Shown in pieces: positions 1 to 5,869 of a DNA stretch of 9,768 bases. The first letter of the stretch is position 1; the number at the start of each line of letters is the position of its first letter. The translations under genes were made by a program, and so were the position numbers. Below the pieces are notes generated by a model, which saw nothing but the letters and a program-made list of their open reading frames with translations, was not told where the DNA came from and did not search any database. Source of the DNA: Pedosphaera sp. (GTDB taxonomy: Bacteria > Verrucomicrobiota > Verrucomicrobiia > Limisphaerales > SXTU01). The stretch is from positions 1-9,768 of the forward strand of contig SIBB01000097.1 in the NCBI GenBank assembly GCA_009695395.1, written 5' to 3'.

Positions 1-38
1 GTGGATTAACCAGTTTTTACGCTGTGACTAAGAAGAAG

Positions 39-641
39 ATGATTACAAAAAAGCCGGCGACTCCGGCGAAGAAAGCCAAAAATGTTGGCTCTGCGACGCT
101 CGACGCGATTCTAGGCAAGGCCAGTCCCAAGCATAAGTCGAAGCAGCCGGTGATGTGGGCTCCCAGCGGCAGGATGAAGCTCAAGCCGGAATGGCAGGGC
201 TATTACAACACCTTGCTCGACCTCCGCGAGCGGATACAGCAACAGATGAACGGCCTCGCCAAGGAATCCGCCACCCAGATGGAGGGCCACAGCCTCCACA
301 TGGGCGACTCCGGCACGGACAACTTCGACCGCGACTTCGCCCTCACCCTTCTCTCGTCCGACCAGGACGCCGTTTTCGAAATCGAGGAGGCGCTCAAGCG
401 CATCGAAAGAAACACCTTTGGCGTCTGCGAGTTGACTAACAAGAACATCCCAAAGACCCGCCTCCAAGTGATCCCTTGGACCCGGTTCACAGTGGAAGCA
501 CAGGCGCAACTCGAGCGCGAAGGCGCTCTCCGTCAGAAACGCATCGCCGCCCTTGGCTCCATGGAAAGCACCAGCGTGGCGGAGAGTGATGACAGCGACG
601 TGGAGGAAACCGACGAAAAACCAGCGAAGGAAAAGGAATAA
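39..641 (+). CDS. DksA/TraR-family RNA polymerase regulator with degenerate zinc finger
   Basis: DksA-family proteins bind the RNA polymerase secondary channel and tune initiation, usually with ppGpp. Numbering from ATG 39 gives 200 aa. A Lys/Ala-rich extension (about 1-40) precedes a coiled coil, whose tip carries DNFDRD with acidic residues D94 and D97 at the positions of the DksA DxxD tip. A finger region follows (FGVCELT... to about 160), then an acidic tail (ESDDSDVEETDE). The four zinc positions read C130, T133, T151 and A154, so a C4 zinc site cannot form. The surrounding fold sequence (IPKTRLQVIPW) is well kept. An in-frame GTG at 24 is an alternative start; neither start has a clear ribosome binding site. 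rpmG starts 3 nt after the stop, so the genes are probably co-transcribed. The family call is secure. Whether it replaces or supplements a zinc-containing DksA is unknown. Confidence 0.85.
   Translation: MITKKPATPAKKAKNVGSATLDAILGKASPKHKSKQPVMWAPSGRMKLKPEWQGYYNTLLDLRERIQQQMNGLAKESATQMEGHSLHMGDSGTDNFDRDFALTLLSSDQDAVFEIEEALKRIERNTFGVCELTNKNIPKTRLQVIPWTRFTVEAQAQLEREGALRQKRIAALGSMESTSVAESDDSDVEETDEKPAKEKE
627..637 (+). promoter_or_regulatory. Shine-Dalgarno region of rpmG
   Basis: The purine-rich run AAGGAAAAGGA ends 7 nt before the ATG at 645, inside the last codons of the preceding gene. It is the clearest Shine-Dalgarno sequence in the window, where most starts lack one, and it supports the rpmG start. 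Confidence 0.6.
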
Positions 642-644
642 TTT

Positions 645-812
645 ATGGCCCGTGAAATCGTAACAATCGAATGCACTGAAGCGCGCAAGGAAGGCAAGTC
701 GCCCTCACGCTATCAGACCACCCGCAACAAAAAACTCCAGCAGGAGAAGGTGGAGAAGAAGAAATACAACCCCGCGCTGCGCCGTCACACTTTGCACCGC
801 GAAATTAAGTAA
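645..812 (+). CDS. rpmG: 50S ribosomal protein L33, zinc-free (C-minus) form
   Basis: This is a 55-residue protein, the normal length for L33, a small protein near the E site of the large ribosomal subunit. The core is recognisable: RYQTTRNKK (22-30), then KKKYNPALRRHTLHREIK at the C-terminus, which matches the family ending (KYCP..KHTLHRETK in zinc-binding forms). Zinc-binding L33 has two CxxC pairs. Here the first pair reads C10-T-E-A and the second is replaced (YNP where many have YCP), so one cysteine remains and no zinc site can form. The sequence otherwise resembles the C-plus lineage, suggesting loss of the ligands. It lies 3 nt after the DksA-like gene and 5 nt before rpsR in a tight transcription unit. 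Confidence 0.93.
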   Translation: MAREIVTIECTEARKEGKSPSRYQTTRNKKLQQEKVEKKKYNPALRRHTLHREIK

Positions 813-817
813 CCTCT

Positions 818-1069
818 ATGCCCCGCAAGACCCACACCGACAAGAAGGACGCCAAAGGCCGCAGCACCGAGAAGCGCGCTCCCCGGCCCAAGCCCAAACT
901 GGAGTTCACGCTCGACGCGATTGACTACAAGAACGTCACTCTGCTCAAGCAGTTCGTCACCGACAACGGCCGCATCCTGCCGCGCAAATACACCGGTCTC
1001 CCCGCGCAATTCCAGCGCCGCGTGACGACCGCCATCAAGCGCGCCCGGCAGATGCTGTTGATGAAGTAG
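818..1069 (+). CDS. rpsR: 30S ribosomal protein S18, cysteine-free
   Basis: S18 is a small-subunit platform protein that binds 16S rRNA together with S6. This 83-aa protein has a basic, disordered N-terminus (1-30) followed by the conserved S18 core: LDAIDYKNVTLLKQFV, then NGRILPRKYTGLPAQFQRRVTTAIKRARQMLLM. It contains no cysteine, unlike zinc-binding S18 forms. The ATG follows the rpmG stop by 5 nt with no clear Shine-Dalgarno sequence, so translational coupling is likely. rpsR is often found with rpsF, ssb or rplI. Here it sits with rpmG and a DksA-like gene instead, and a strong terminator follows 10 nt after the stop. Identity is secure. Confidence 0.95.
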   Translation: MPRKTHTDKKDAKGRSTEKRAPRPKPKLEFTLDAIDYKNVTLLKQFVTDNGRILPRKYTGLPAQFQRRVTTAIKRARQMLLMK

Positions 1070-1078
1070 TCTTTCACC

Positions 1079-1113
1079 CTCCGCCTCTGGCCCCGTGCCG
1101 AGGCGGAGTTTTT
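1079..1113 (+). terminator. Rho-independent terminator of the dksA-like/rpmG/rpsR unit
   Basis: A perfect 9-bp stem, CTCCGCCTC (1079-1087) with GAGGCGGAG (1100-1108), is followed by TTTTT at 1109-1113. The loop can extend the stem with GGC/GCC (1089-1091 with 1097-1099) past a single T bulge. It begins 10 nt after the rpsR stop and separates the ribosomal-protein unit from znuA. Confidence 0.88.
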
Positions 1114-1125
1114 GTATCCATTGAC

Positions 1126-1140
1126 TGCAAATCGTTTGCA
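1126..1140. promoter_or_regulatory. Candidate Zur (Fur-family) operator upstream of znuA
   Basis: TGCAAATCGTTTGCA is a perfect inverted repeat with 6-nt half-sites and a 3-nt spacer. It lies between the terminator and znuA, 31 nt before the ATG at 1172, and abuts a -35-like TTGACT at 1121-1126. Fur-family repressors bind AT-rich palindromes at this kind of position, and the operon ends with its own Zur-like gene. The assignment is inferred from symmetry and position; the half-site is not one I can match to a known Zur consensus. Confidence 0.5.
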
Positions 1141-1164
1141 TGAAGCACCAACTCCCGGTATCAA
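1136..1164 (+). promoter_or_regulatory. Weak candidate promoter for the znu operon
   Basis: TTGCAT (1136-1141) and TATCAA (1159-1164) are 17 nt apart and match the sigma-70 hexamers only partly (about 3/6 and 4/6). The predicted transcription start would fall at or next to the ATG at 1172, giving an almost leaderless mRNA. That would fit the absence of a ribosome binding site. The -35-like box overlaps the putative operator. This is weak evidence. Confidence 0.2.
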
Positions 1165-1171
1165 TCCTCCC

Positions 1172-2182
1172 ATGAACCAGCTACCGCTCAAGCCAAGCGC
1201 TCCCAACGTTCCTCCCTCTCCCAGCGGGAGAGGGCCGGGGAGAGCGGCCACGCTCGCAAAGGTGAGCTGTGTCTTGGCATTGCTATTCATTCCGCTCCTC
1301 CGCTTCACCGCTTGCACCCGCGCCGCCGAACCTGCCCCCAAGCTCCGCGTCCTCACCAGCTTCCTCCCCGTCTATTGTTTCACCGCGAACATCGCCGGCG
1401 ACCTCGCTGAAGTTGAAAATCTTCTCGCCGCCAACGCTAGCCCTCACAACTACCAGTTCGCCCCGCGCGACCTCCGTAAGCTCTCCGGCGCGCAGCTCTT
1501 CGTCATCAACGGCCACGGCATGGAAGACTGGCTCGCCAAGGCGATGAAGGCCGCGAAAGGCTCCCGGACCGCCACCGTCGTCGAGGCCTTCGCCGGCGTG
1601 CCGAAAGACCGCCTCATCACTGAGCTCCCGCACATCCACCTCCCTGGCGAGCACGGCCATCACCACCACGACGGCCCCAATCCCCACCTCTGGCTCGACC
1701 CCACCCTCGCCGCGCACGCCGTCACGAACATCCTCACCGCCCTCCAGAAAGCCGACCCGAAGAACGCCGCCGGTTACGCCGCCAACGCCGCCCGCTACGT
1801 CGAGCGCCTGCACGCCCTCGACACCGACCTCGCGACCGCGCTCGCGCCGTTCAAAGGCAGCCGCATCGTCACCTATCACCACGCCTTCCCCTACTTCACG
1901 CGCCGCTACGGCCTCGACCTCATCGGCGTCATCGAGGAAGTCCCCGATGTCGAGCCGTCGCCCAAGTATCTCGCCGCCCTGCTCAAGGTCATGCGCGAGA
2001 AGGACGTGAAAGCCATCTTCACCGAGCCACAATTCTCCCCCAAGCTCGCCCAGCGCATCTCCCGCGACGCCAAAATCCCCGTCGCCGAACTCGACACCCT
2101 CGAAACCGGCCCGCTCAAGCCCACCGCCTACGAGGAAGGCCTGCGGCGGAACCTGAACACGCTTCTGAAGCATTTGAAGTGA
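1172..2182 (+). CDS. znuA: Periplasmic zinc-binding protein of a ZnuABC importer
   Basis: This is a cluster A-I metal-binding protein that captures Zn2+ in the periplasm and delivers it to ZnuB. Numbering from ATG 1172 gives 336 aa. A hydrophobic export segment (about 31-45) is followed by FTAC, a possible lipobox, or by an Ala-Ala site near TRAAEP. The expected metal ligands are visible: H92 in ASPHNYQF, H172 in PNPHLWLDP, H236/H237 in TYHHAFPYF, and D308 in ELDTLETG. Histidine at the third site and a His-rich loop (HGHHHHDG, about 161-168) point to zinc rather than manganese. The first 30 residues are odd: PPSPSGRGPGR is encoded by a palindromic repeat. An upstream in-frame TTG (1112) lies inside the terminator and is unlikely. 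A downstream GTG (1262) is possible but removes the basic residues before the hydrophobic core. The gene overlaps znuC by 4 bp. Confidence 0.9.
   Translation: MNQLPLKPSAPNVPPSPSGRGPGRAATLAKVSCVLALLFIPLLRFTACTRAAEPAPKLRVLTSFLPVYCFTANIAGDLAEVENLLAANASPHNYQFAPRDLRKLSGAQLFVINGHGMEDWLAKAMKAAKGSRTATVVEAFAGVPKDRLITELPHIHLPGEHGHHHHDGPNPHLWLDPTLAAHAVTNILTALQKADPKNAAGYAANAARYVERLHALDTDLATALAPFKGSRIVTYHHAFPYFTRRYGLDLIGVIEEVPDVEPSPKYLAALLKVMREKDVKAIFTEPQFSPKLAQRISRDAKIPVAELDTLETGPLKPTAYEEGLRRNLNTLLKHLK
1214..1234. repeat. Palindromic repeat inside the znuA N-terminal coding region
   Basis: CCCTCTCCC (1214-1222) and GGGAGAGGG (1226-1234) form a perfect 9-bp hairpin with a 3-nt AGC loop, followed by CCGGGGAGAG. 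It is read in frame as PPSPSGRGPGR; the opposite strand reads PLPLGEG. GGGAGAGGGCCGGGG-type palindromes are familiar as dispersed repeats in many bacterial chromosomes. There is only this copy in the window. Confidence 0.65.
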
Positions 2183-2982
2183 CCCACACCACCTGCAGCC
2201 ACTCCGCCGCTGACATCGCCGTCTCCGTGCGCGATTTGCGCGTCACGCTCGGCGGGCAGGCCATTTTGCGCGGGGTGAACCTGCACCTGCATCGCGGGCA
2301 GCTTGTCGCGCTCATCGGGCCGAACGGCTCGGGCAAGACAACGCTCCTGCGTGCCATCGTCGGCCTGCAAAGGCCCGATTCCGGTGATGTTCGCATCTTC
2401 GGCGAGAGCGACTTGAAGAAGGCGCTCCCGCGCGTCGGCTACGTCCCGCAGCGCCTCGCGCTGGACCGCAGCTTCATCCTCAGCGTCCGCGAGTTCCTCG
2501 CCCTGCGCCTGCGCGAGACCCAGCACTGGTTCTGGCACCGCAAGCGCGACACCGACGACCGCATCCGGGCCGAGATGGCCGAGCTGGGCGCCGAGTCGTT
2601 GCTGGACCGCCCCATCGCCGCGCTTTCCGGCGGCCAGCTCCAGCGCGTGCTCATCGTCTTCGCACTGCTGAAACAGCCCGACCTCCTGCTGCTCGACGAA
2701 CCCACCGCTGGCGTGGACTCGCCCGGGGAAGAATCCTTCTACGACCTCATCGGCGAAGTGCATCGCAAACACAAACTCACCGTCGTGCTCGTCTCCCACG
2801 ACCTCTCGATGGTCTATCGCCACGCCTCCTGGGTCTATGCACTCAACGGCGTCGTCTGCTGCGAAGGCTCGCCCGAGCACGTGATGAACGCCGACTCGCT
2901 CAAGGAAGCCTACGGATTGAACGTCACGCCGTATCACCACCACAACCATTCGCACGGCCCTGGCGGAGGGACTGTCCAATGA
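2179..2982 (+). CDS. znuC: Zinc ABC transporter ATP-binding protein
   Basis: This 267-aa ATPase powers zinc import through ZnuB. The ABC motifs are all present: Walker A GPNGSGKT (47-54), Q-loop YVPQ (Q91), signature LSGGQ (149-153), Walker B LLLLDEP (169-175, catalytic E174) and H-loop SHD (H207). The start is the GTG at 2179 in a GTGA overlap with the znuA stop, so translation is probably coupled. The C-terminal tail ends with YHHHNHSHG (252-260), a potential metal-binding stretch outside the nucleotide-binding core. The N-terminus (THTTCSHSA) also holds His and Cys. Together with znuA, znuB and zur it forms a complete zinc uptake and regulation unit. The ATPase sequence alone would also fit a manganese importer; the zinc call rests on ZnuA and Zur. 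Confidence 0.92.
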   Translation: MTHTTCSHSAADIAVSVRDLRVTLGGQAILRGVNLHLHRGQLVALIGPNGSGKTTLLRAIVGLQRPDSGDVRIFGESDLKKALPRVGYVPQRLALDRSFILSVREFLALRLRETQHWFWHRKRDTDDRIRAEMAELGAESLLDRPIAALSGGQLQRVLIVFALLKQPDLLLLDEPTAGVDSPGEESFYDLIGEVHRKHKLTVVLVSHDLSMVYRHASWVYALNGVVCCEGSPEHVMNADSLKEAYGLNVTPYHHHNHSHGPGGGTVQ

Positions 2983-3806
2983 ACATCTTCTCCGACATCG
3001 AACCCTTCATGCTCCGCGCCTTCGCGGTGGCCGTCGTCATGGGGCCGTTGTGCGCGCTGCTCGGGGTGTTCGTCACGGCGCGGCGCATGGCTTTCTTCAG
3101 CGACACCATCGCGCACGGCGCGCTGGCCGGCATCGCGCTGGGCTTTCTGCTCGGCTTCGAGGACCCGACTTGGCCGATGGTCCTCTTCAGCCTGCTCGTG
3201 GCGGCGGCGATTCTCTGGCTCAAGGAGCACACAGACCTGCTTACCGACACCATCATGGCGCTCCTCCTCTCCGGCTCCGTGGCGTTCGGCATCATCGTGT
3301 TGAGCATGCTGAAGAACAAACGCGGCGAGCTGCACCGCTACCTCTTCGGCGACATCCTCAGCGTCGGCCCGGACGACGTTTGGCTCGCGGTGTTGTTGTG
3401 CGCCGCCATCGGCGCATGGCTGTTCACGAAGCTGAGTCCGCTGGCGCTGCTCACGGCTAGCGAGGACCTCGCGCACGTCTGCGGCGTGCGCACGCGCTGG
3501 CTGAACTACGGCTTCGTCCTCGTGCTCACCGTCGTCGTGTCGTTGAGCATCCGGCTGCTGGGCATCATCCTCGTCACCTCGCTCGTCGTCATCCCGCCCG
3601 CCGCCGCGCGCAACCTCGCGCGCAACCTCCGCCAGCAAATCATCCTCAGCCTCATCATCGGCCTGTTCGGCGGCGCGGCCGGCACCGTGGCGAGCTACCA
3701 CTGGGACATCCCCTGCGGCCCGGCCATCGTGATGGCCTGCATCGCGGTGTTCATCGTGTCGCTGGTGGTAAGCAAGCTCTGGCTGAACAAACCTGCCTCT
3801 ACATGA
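2979..3806 (+). CDS. znuB: Zinc ABC transporter permease (ABC-3 family)
   Basis: This 275-aa inner-membrane protein forms the zinc translocation path. About eight hydrophobic segments are visible (roughly 10-32, 44-60, 66-81, 92-111, 133-150, 178-190, 193-210 and 220-268, the last containing two). Conserved ABC-3 stretches include RRMAFFSDTIAHGALAG (35-51), the cytoplasmic YLFGDIL (121-127), the ASEDLAHVCGV segment (160-170) and LLGIILVTSLVVIPPAAA (193-210). The ATG overlaps the znuC stop as ATGA, and the stop overlaps the zur start the same way. Length is normal for the family. Membrane segment limits are judged by eye. Confidence 0.92.
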   Translation: MNIFSDIEPFMLRAFAVAVVMGPLCALLGVFVTARRMAFFSDTIAHGALAGIALGFLLGFEDPTWPMVLFSLLVAAAILWLKEHTDLLTDTIMALLLSGSVAFGIIVLSMLKNKRGELHRYLFGDILSVGPDDVWLAVLLCAAIGAWLFTKLSPLALLTASEDLAHVCGVRTRWLNYGFVLVLTVVVSLSIRLLGIILVTSLVVIPPAAARNLARNLRQQIILSLIIGLFGGAAGTVASYHWDIPCGPAIVMACIAVFIVSLVVSKLWLNKPAST

Positions 3807-4321
3807 AGAAGCCGGCTCAATCTCACGACCACGACCACGCGGCCGAGCCATTGGCCGACCTGACTTCGCGGTTACGGCAGAAATCGCAGCGCGTCACCGC
3901 GCCGCGCCAGGCGATTCTCGCCTTGCTGCGCGAGCATCGGCATCCGATGACGAACAAGGAAATCCACGCCGCGCTGGCGAAGGGTGACTGCGACCTCGCG
4001 ACCCTCTACCGCTCCATGCATCTGCTCGAAGGAATGGGCATGGTGAAGCGCTTCGACTTCGGCGACGGCGCGGCGCGCTTCGAGTTGGTGACGGGCGACG
4101 CGCACGCGCATCACCATCACCTCGTCTGCACCTGCTGCGCGGACATCGTGGAGATTGACGACTGCTTCGCGGCGGAGTTGGAGGCGCGCGTGGCCGCCGC
4201 GCACGGATTCAAGACCGTGACGCACAAACTGGAGTTCTTCGGCGTCTGCCCCGACTGCCAACAGGCCGGGCATTCGCACGACAAGGCCAAGCGCTCGCGG
4301 CGCAAGCCGTGTGGGTGCTGA
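3803..4321 (+). CDS. zur: Fur-family transcriptional repressor, probably Zur
   Basis: This is a 172-aa Fur-family regulator. A winged helix carries the recognition-helix sequence DLATLYRSMHLLEGMGMV (64-81). The dimerisation half has HAHHHHLVCTCC (101-112) and CPDC (149-152), giving the usual structural Cys4 zinc site (C109, C112, C149, C152) plus regulatory ligands among H101-H106, E118/D119 and H141. As the last gene of the znu operon, overlapping znuB by 4 bp, it is best called Zur and probably represses its own operon through the palindrome at 1126-1140. Both ends are unusual: a His/Asp cluster near the start (SHDHDHAAEP) and a His/Lys/Cys tail (GHSHDKAKRSRRKPCGC). Fur-family membership is certain; zinc as effector is inferred from context. 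Confidence 0.88.
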   Translation: MKKPAQSHDHDHAAEPLADLTSRLRQKSQRVTAPRQAILALLREHRHPMTNKEIHAALAKGDCDLATLYRSMHLLEGMGMVKRFDFGDGAARFELVTGDAHAHHHHLVCTCCADIVEIDDCFAAELEARVAAAHGFKTVTHKLEFFGVCPDCQQAGHSHDKAKRSRRKPCGC

Positions 4322-4337
4322 GGTGTTAGCCAAAATT

Positions 4338-4362
4338 TCCGCCTCCTCACCTCGGCGGCTAC
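4338..4362. repeat. Single 25-nt dispersed repeat unit at the zur/propeller junction
   Basis: This unit, beginning TCCGCCTCCTCACC and ending CGGCGGCTAC, is identical over 25 nt to 9133-9157 inside the sulfatase gene. Flanking bases diverge immediately on both sides. CCGCC (4339-4343) and GGCGG (4354-4358) can form a small hairpin. On the minus strand the hairpin is followed by AAATTTT, so it could help terminate the propeller gene. The stop codon of that gene (4359-4361) lies inside the unit. Confidence 0.75.
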
Positions 4363-5711
4363 TTCGCTCCCTCCGCCAAGTCCACGCAGATGAGTTCCTT
4401 GTCGTTCCTCATATAGGCGCGTTTGTTCGCGAAGGCTGGGTGTGACCAGACCACGGGCCGCGCGCCGGCGTTGCTGGTCGGTTCGAGCATGTGGGCGCGG
4501 CTGATTTCCTCGTAACCCTGCGGCGAGAGCTTCGCGATGATGAGGTCGCCCTTCTCGTTCGCGATGAAGAAGCGGTCGGCCTGCTTGATGAGGAAAGCGT
4601 GCGCCCAGCGGTCGTTGCGCCCACCGTTTTCCCCGGTCGCGCCGGTGGCCTTGAAGGTCTCCCAGAGGCGTTCGCCGGTGTCGGCTTTGAGACAACGAAG
4701 TTGGCCGTAGCTGCACACGCCGTAGATGTGGCCGTCCTCAAACCACGGGGTGCACATGATGGCGTGCAGCTTGTCGGTGTTGCGTTCGTTGCTGCTCGTG
4801 CCGCGCCAGAGGACCTCGGCGGCGGGGCGGTCGGCGGCGAGCTTGAGCATCATCGGGCCGTTGTAGAACGAGGTGATGAAGAGCTTATCTCCCAGCACGC
4901 GCGGCGTGGGGACCGTCAGGCCGGAGCGCACGGCGAAGGGTTCGCTCCAATAGACCTTGCCTGTCTCTGGGTCGAGCGAGTTGAGCGACTCGGGATGCCA
5001 GATGATGAGCTGCCGCTTGCCGCCAGCTTGAAAAATCATCGGCGGCGCGTAGCCCGGTTCCTTCGCGGACAGCGCGCGCCAGAGTTCCTTACCGGTGTCC
5101 TTGTCGAAGGCCATCGCCACGCTGCCTTCGCCGCCGACGAGACAGATGAGTTTATTGCCGTCGAGCAGTGGGTTTGCAGCAAAGCCCCAAATCGGGGTCT
5201 TCGCGTTGAAGTCTTTTTTGAACTCGTGCGACCAGATGACTTTTCCATTCTTCGCATCGAGGCAGAACAAATGTCCCTCGGTGCCGAGCGTCCAGACCTT
5301 GCCGCCGCTAACGACCGGCGTGGCGCGCGGGCCGGCGGGATAGCTCACGTCGTAGGGACATTCGTATTCGTGCTGCCAGAGAATTTTACCGGTCGCCTCG
5401 TCGAGGCAGAGCACGCGTTCGTTGCCGGGGATGACGCCGCGATTGAATGGGTTCGCCGGGTTCTTCGCGCCCTGCGTCAGCACGCGGTCAGTCAGGAAGA
5501 TTCGTCCGCCTGCCACCGCCGGCCCCGTGTAGCCCGAACCGATAGGCGTGCGCCAACGCACCGGAGGGCCGCCGGCGGGGAAGGATTTGACGATGCCCGT
5601 CTCGCGCCAGTGCCCATCGCGCTGGGGGCCCAGCCATTGCGGCCAGTCGTCTGCGCGAAGCGGAGTCGTGAACACGGCGAGACAGAGTGCGAACAGGAGT
5701 TGGTGACGCAT
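4359..5711 (-). CDS. Secreted PQQ-like beta-propeller repeat protein
   Basis: This 450-aa protein has a Sec signal peptide (MRHQLLFALCLAVFTTPLRA, probable cleavage after A20) and then DDWPQWLGPQRDG, an N-terminal signature common in exported propeller proteins of Planctomycetes and Verrucomicrobia. Repeated blade motifs are visible: LCLDEATGKILW (101-112), FCLDAKNGKVIW (149-160), MAFDKDTGKELW (200-211), NSLDPETGKVYW (244-255) and RCLKADTGERLW (339-350), the PQQ/BamB-type tryptophan repeats. I see no cytochrome-binding CxxCH and nothing that establishes dehydrogenase activity, so the function (binding, scaffolding or enzyme) is open. It converges with zur (37-nt gap) and diverges from the helicase gene. 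The stop codon lies in the 25-nt repeat at 4338-4362. A minus-strand TAGAAT (5723-5718) just before the ATG is a possible -10 box. Confidence 0.88.
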   Translation of the reverse strand: MRHQLLFALCLAVFTTPLRADDWPQWLGPQRDGHWRETGIVKSFPAGGPPVRWRTPIGSGYTGPAVAGGRIFLTDRVLTQGAKNPANPFNRGVIPGNERVLCLDEATGKILWQHEYECPYDVSYPAGPRATPVVSGGKVWTLGTEGHLFCLDAKNGKVIWSHEFKKDFNAKTPIWGFAANPLLDGNKLICLVGGEGSVAMAFDKDTGKELWRALSAKEPGYAPPMIFQAGGKRQLIIWHPESLNSLDPETGKVYWSEPFAVRSGLTVPTPRVLGDKLFITSFYNGPMMLKLAADRPAAEVLWRGTSSNERNTDKLHAIMCTPWFEDGHIYGVCSYGQLRCLKADTGERLWETFKATGATGENGGRNDRWAHAFLIKQADRFFIANEKGDLIIAKLSPQGYEEISRAHMLEPTSNAGARPVVWSHPAFANKRAYMRNDKELICVDLAEGAK

Positions 5712-5869
5712 GGGCCCATTCTAGTGAAGTGGAGTGGCTGGGCGACGACGAAGTGGCAGTGGAGACATTGCCCAATCGTCGCTTTCAGCGGACTGCGCCC
5801 GGCCGTCTGGTTGTCGTCAACCTGCGCACGCTTGCCTTCACTTCGCCCGCTCCTACACTCCGCGCGCCA
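5712..5869. other. Divergent intergenic region between the propeller gene and rep
   Basis: This 158-nt gap must hold both divergent promoters. The only promoter-like element seen is TAGAAT on the minus strand at 5723-5718, seven nt from the propeller ATG, without a convincing -35 box. The plus frame joined to rep is open back to 5687 and reads NRRFQRTAPGR at about 5774-5806, a peptide I associate loosely with dispersed intergenic repeats. There is no second copy in this window and no clear terminator or RNA gene. Confidence 0.35.

Noticed and set aside
1112..1171. Upstream TTG start for znuA
   Set aside because: It lies in the T-run of the terminator and would put the candidate operator inside the coding sequence. 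The added residues resemble no signal peptide.
2128..3851. Long minus-strand open frames opposite znuC and znuB
   Set aside because: They mirror genes with complete ABC motifs and membrane segments. Their composition (runs of Arg/Glu/Asp/His) is typical of antisense frames in GC-rich DNA.
5173..5183. TTTGC-A-GCAAA palindrome as a second Zur site
   Set aside because: It is inside the propeller coding sequence, far from a start, and the half-site order is reversed relative to the 1126-1140 palindrome; probably chance.
5687..5869. Upstream extension of the rep frame
   Set aside because: It overlaps the start of the divergent propeller gene, and helicase homology begins at LNLDTLNPEQ right after the ATG at 5870.
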